Below are positions 61,842 through 64,000 of a stretch of 64,000 nt of DNA, one piece after another. The first letter of the stretch is position 1; every line of letters starts with the position of its first letter. The notes below the pieces were generated by a model. It did no database searches, was not told the origin of the DNA, and worked only from the letters and a program-made list of their open reading frames with translations. The stretch is from NCBI RefSeq assembly GCF_016907955.1, contig NZ_JAFBCX010000003.1, forward strand, positions 558,001-622,000, in the 5' to 3' direction. The translations under genes were made by a program, and so were the position numbers. This DNA comes from Lentzea nigeriaca (GTDB lineage Bacteria > Actinomycetota > Actinomycetes > Mycobacteriales > Pseudonocardiaceae).

Positions 61842-61902
61842 GCCTCCCGCCCACAGCGGACCACGCACCCCTGACCGAGGAACACTCCCGCACCGACAGT
61901 TG

Positions 61903-61921
61903 CCTCCAGCCAACCTGGAGG
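61903..61921 (+). promoter_or_regulatory. hairpin covering the ribosome-binding site
   Basis: CCTCCAG-CCAAC-CTGGAGG is a 7-bp perfect stem whose right arm contains the GGAGG Shine-Dalgarno of the 61927 gene (5 bases before its ATG). Folding would hide the ribosome site, suggesting translational control. Confidence 0.5.
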
Positions 61922-61926
61922 TGCCC

Positions 61927-62265
61927 ATGTACCGCGCCGGCCTGCTCGTCCTCGGTCTGCTCTCCGTCGCAGACCTGCTGCTCCCGCTGCTCACCGACGG
62001 CGAAACCCCACCGATCGCCGTGGCCATCGCCGCCGCCGCCCTCGGCCTCGCGAGCCTGATCCTCGTGATCTCGGCCTGGCGAGGCGCCCGCAAGGCGGTC
62101 CTCCCGCTGATCCTCCTCCGCGCCCTCTCCGCGGCCGCCGCCCTGCCCGCGTTCTTCGAACCCGCAGTTCCCGCACCCGCGATCGCCGCGGCCGGCGTCG
62201 TCGTGCTGCTGACCGCCGTGGGCGCGACACTCGTGCTCAAGGGCCGCACGGCGGTGGCGCGATGA
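61927..62265 (+). CDS. small integral membrane protein
   Basis: 112 aa from ATG 61927. Four membrane helices (about 3-21, 30-48, 57-76, 83-104) with short loops; positively charged WRGARK after helix 2. No family recognised. Divergent from the two-component system and coupled to the next membrane-protein gene by an ATGA overlap. It may be a target of, or an accessory to, the kinase. Confidence 0.7.
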   Translation: MYRAGLLVLGLLSVADLLLPLLTDGETPPIAVAIAAAALGLASLILVISAWRGARKAVLPLILLRALSAAAALPAFFEPAVPAPAIAAAGVVVLLTAVGATLVLKGRTAVAR

Positions 62266-62828
62266 GATGGCTGCTCCCGATCGGCCCCGCGGCGATCGCG
62301 ATCCTCCGGCTGATCCTCCCGTACGACACGACCGACGACCCGGCAACGGTCCTGCAGAAGGTCGCCGCGGCACCCGACGCGCAGAACTGGGTGGTCTGGC
62401 TGGGTTTCGTCGGGATGCTGACTCTGGCGCCGGCGGTGCTCTGGATCGCGAACGTCACCCGCGAGCACGCGCCGAAGCTCACGACGGCGGCCGTCGTCCT
62501 GCTCGTCCCCGCCTATCTGTCGATCGGCCTGCTCGTCGCGGAGGACGCCGCGGCGCTCAACGGCGACACGATCACGCACCCCGTTCTCACCTCCGCCACC
62601 GCGGTTTTCGTGGCGGGCCACGTGATCGGCACGGTGCTGCTGGGCGCCGCGATGTGGCAGGCGGGCCTCCCCCGCTGGGCGGCGGTGGCAACGGCGGTCT
62701 CCCAGCCGTTGCACTTCGTAGCCGCGGTCATCATCACCAGTCACGAGCTCGACTTCGCGGCATGGGGCCTGAACGCCGCCGGGTTCGCGGCACTGGCGAT
62801 CACCGCGCGACAACGCGTCCACGTCTGA
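62262..62828 (+). CDS. integral membrane protein of unknown function
   Basis: 188 aa. Five to six hydrophobic segments (about 5-18, 42-62, 73-92, 110-130, 141-158, 167-180). HELDFAAWGLNAAGFAAL closes the last pair. It resembles uncharacterised DUF4386-like actinobacterial membrane proteins in helix layout only. Start overlaps the previous stop (ATGA). Confidence 0.7.
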   Translation: MRWLLPIGPAAIAILRLILPYDTTDDPATVLQKVAAAPDAQNWVVWLGFVGMLTLAPAVLWIANVTREHAPKLTTAAVVLLVPAYLSIGLLVAEDAAALNGDTITHPVLTSATAVFVAGHVIGTVLLGAAMWQAGLPRWAAVATAVSQPLHFVAAVIITSHELDFAAWGLNAAGFAALAITARQRVHV

Positions 62829-62911
62829 CCGGTATGTCGCCGGCTGTCCTGACGGGCAGCCGGTTTGTCGCGTTCGCCGCAACTCGACCGATCCGTTGTA
62901 CCGGAATCCGG

Positions 62912-62939
62912 GAAACCGGTTTCGCGCGGAACCGGTTTC
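62912..62939. promoter_or_regulatory. two LacI-type palindromes 16 bp apart
   Basis: GAAACCGGTTTC (62912-62923) is a perfect 12-bp palindrome. GGAACCGGTTTC (62928-62939) repeats it with one mismatch. Both lie 60-90 bp before the beta-glucosidase start and have the central CG of LacI/GalR operators. Confidence 0.6.
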
Positions 62940-62951
62940 GGCTAGACATTG

Positions 62952-62965
62952 TGAGAGCGCTCCCA
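62952..62965. promoter_or_regulatory. CebR-like box
   Basis: TGAGAGCGCTCCCA matches the CebR (cellobiose repressor) site TGGGAGCGCTCCCA of streptomycetes at 13 of 14 positions. It lies 37 bp before the GH3 gene, so cellobiose control is likely. Confidence 0.7.
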
Positions 62966-63002
62966 CAGACGCTGCCGCCGCACGAGCCCTCTCGGAGACC
63001 AC

Positions 63003-64000
63003 ATGGATCGCGACGACGTGCCCTACCTCGACGCCACGCTGCCCACCGCGATGCGGGTCGCCGACCTCCTCGGCCGCATGACGCTGCCGGAGAAGATCGG
63101 GCAGATGATGCAGCTGGACTCGAGGGAGGACCTCGACGACCACGTGTTGCGCAAGCACGTCGGCTCGATCCTGCACACCTCGCCGGAGCGGGTGCTGCGC
63201 GCGCACGACCTCACGGCGCGGACGCGGCTCCAGGTGCCGCTGCTGATCGCCGAGGACTGCATCCACGGTCATTCGTTCCACGAGGGCGCCACGATCTTCC
63301 CGACCCAGCTCGGCATGGCGGCGACGTGGGACCCGAGTCTCGTCGAGCAGGTCGCACGGGTCACCGCGGTCGAGGCCGCGGCGACGGGTGTGCACTGGAC
63401 GTTCTCGCCGGTGCTCTGCATCGCGCGGGACCTGCGCTGGGGCCGCGTCGACGAGACGTTCGGCGAGGACCCTGTGCTGATCGGTGAGCTCGCGGCGGCG
63501 ATGGTGCGCGGCTACCAGGGCGACGGCCTCACCGACGAGACGGCGATCCTCGCCACCGCCAAGCACTTCGCCGGGTACTCGGAGACGCAGGGCGGCCGGG
63601 ACGCCAGCGAGGCCGACCTGTCGCGGCGCAAGCTGCGGTCGTGGTTCCTGCCGCCGTTCGAGCGGGTCGCGAAGGAGGGCTGCGCGACGTTCATGCTCGG
63701 CTACCAGACGACCGACGGCGTGCCGATCACGGTGAACTCGTGGCTGCTGGACGAGGTGCTGCGCGGCGAGTGGGGCTACCAGGGCACGTTGATCACCGAC
63801 TGGGACAACGTGGGTCGCATGGTCTGGGAGCAGAAGCTGCAGCCCGACTACGCGCACGCCGCCGCGGCGGCGGTGAAGGCGGGCAACGACATGATCATGA
63901 CGACGCCGCAGTTCTTCGAGGGCGCGCTGCAGGCCGTCGAGGAGGGTCTGCTCGACGAGAAGGACCTCGACCAGGCGGTCAGCCGGATCCTGACGCTCAA
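63003..64000 (+). CDS. GH3 beta-glucosidase (5' part, runs off the window)
   Basis: ATG 63003 with GGAG 5 bases upstream; 332 codons are visible and the gene continues beyond the edge. GH3 landmarks are RMTLPEKIGQM at the N-terminus, the LLIAEDCIHGH strand, ARDLRWGRVDETFGEDP, AKHFAGYSE and the nucleophile Asp266 in LITDWDN. No signal peptide, so a cytosolic enzyme cleaving imported cello-oligosaccharides, as for CebR-controlled BglC in Streptomyces. The upstream CebR-like box supports this. Confidence 0.93.
   Translation, partial: MDRDDVPYLDATLPTAMRVADLLGRMTLPEKIGQMMQLDSREDLDDHVLRKHVGSILHTSPERVLRAHDLTARTRLQVPLLIAEDCIHGHSFHEGATIFPTQLGMAATWDPSLVEQVARVTAVEAAATGVHWTFSPVLCIARDLRWGRVDETFGEDPVLIGELAAAMVRGYQGDGLTDETAILATAKHFAGYSETQGGRDASEADLSRRKLRSWFLPPFERVAKEGCATFMLGYQTTDGVPITVNSWLLDEVLRGEWGYQGTLITDWDNVGRMVWEQKLQPDYAHAAAAAVKAGNDMIMTTPQFFEGALQAVEEGLLDEKDLDQAVSRILTL

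Noticed and set aside
61584-63857. 757-codon minus-strand open frame
   Set aside because: Arg/Gly/Ala-rich shadow of the kinase, membrane-protein and GH3 genes; those have recognisable families and ribosome sites.
1-64000. CRISPR arrays, tRNA and rRNA genes, insertion sequences
   Set aside because: No regularly spaced direct repeats, no cloverleaf-like conserved T-loop (GGTTCRA) with matching arms, no transposase or terminal inverted repeats recognised by eye; a tRNA scan would be decisive.

Overview
This is a high-GC chromosomal window from a filamentous, sporulating actinomycete. It is probably a member of the Pseudonocardiaceae (Lentzea/Saccharothrix/Amycolatopsis type); this is inferred from family content, not from a database match. 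Pointers are strong G/C third-codon bias, frequent GTG/TTG starts, an SsgA-like sporulation protein, an SSI-type protease inhibitor, a 2-methylisoborneol-type terpene pair, LuxR/TPR giant regulators and type VII (ESX) substrates. No rRNA, tRNA, CRISPR, insertion sequence or phage gene was recognised.

Layout. 0-13.8 kb: Ppx/GppA phosphatase, a small conserved protein, a translationally coupled methylated-terpene pair (cyclase and GPP C-methyltransferase), a large secreted beta-helix protein, ZapE ATPase, pirin, a twice-frameshifted remnant, SsgA-like protein, a secreted GH18-like protein, DUF6891 protein, XRE/DUF5753 regulator and a secreted GH6 cellulase. 13.5-20.3 kb: a glycerol regulon, glpF-glpK-glpD on the minus strand and, divergently, an IclR (GylR-like) regulator with a second glpK. 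Two near-identical palindromes in the divergent promoter look like its operators. 20.3-29.5 kb: Xaa-Pro aminopeptidase, LysR regulator, M9 collagenase-like protease, MFS-ABM fusion, Tat-exported sulfite-oxidase-like enzyme with an MFS partner, and a divergent LacI regulator with a perfect palindromic operator.

29.8-47.7 kb is the accessory part: two LuxR-type giant regulators with degenerate P-loops, a heavily deleted beta-helix/AAA gene, an ADP-ribosyltransferase-like (ART) module with a 3' frameshift, a secreted VCBS-PASTA protein, a TPR regulator-like protein, and a six-gene ESX/type VII substrate cluster (WXG-like, PPE-like, EspG, YbaB-like, WXG-like, and a large Pro-rich protein with a recent internal duplication). 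No EccB/C/D/E or MycP core component lies in the window, so these are orphan substrates or the flank of a larger locus.

47.7-64 kb: MFS exporter, a secreted repeat protein, SRPBCC and DUF3291 proteins, D-2-hydroxyacid dehydrogenase, secreted lipase, ChaA-type antiporter, SSI-type inhibitor, VanY-like peptidase, TetR regulator with a membrane protein carrying an unassigned cytosolic domain, COG4315 lipoprotein, and a NarL/LiaR-type two-component system facing two small membrane proteins. The window ends inside a GH3 beta-glucosidase preceded by a CebR-like box and two further LacI-type palindromes.
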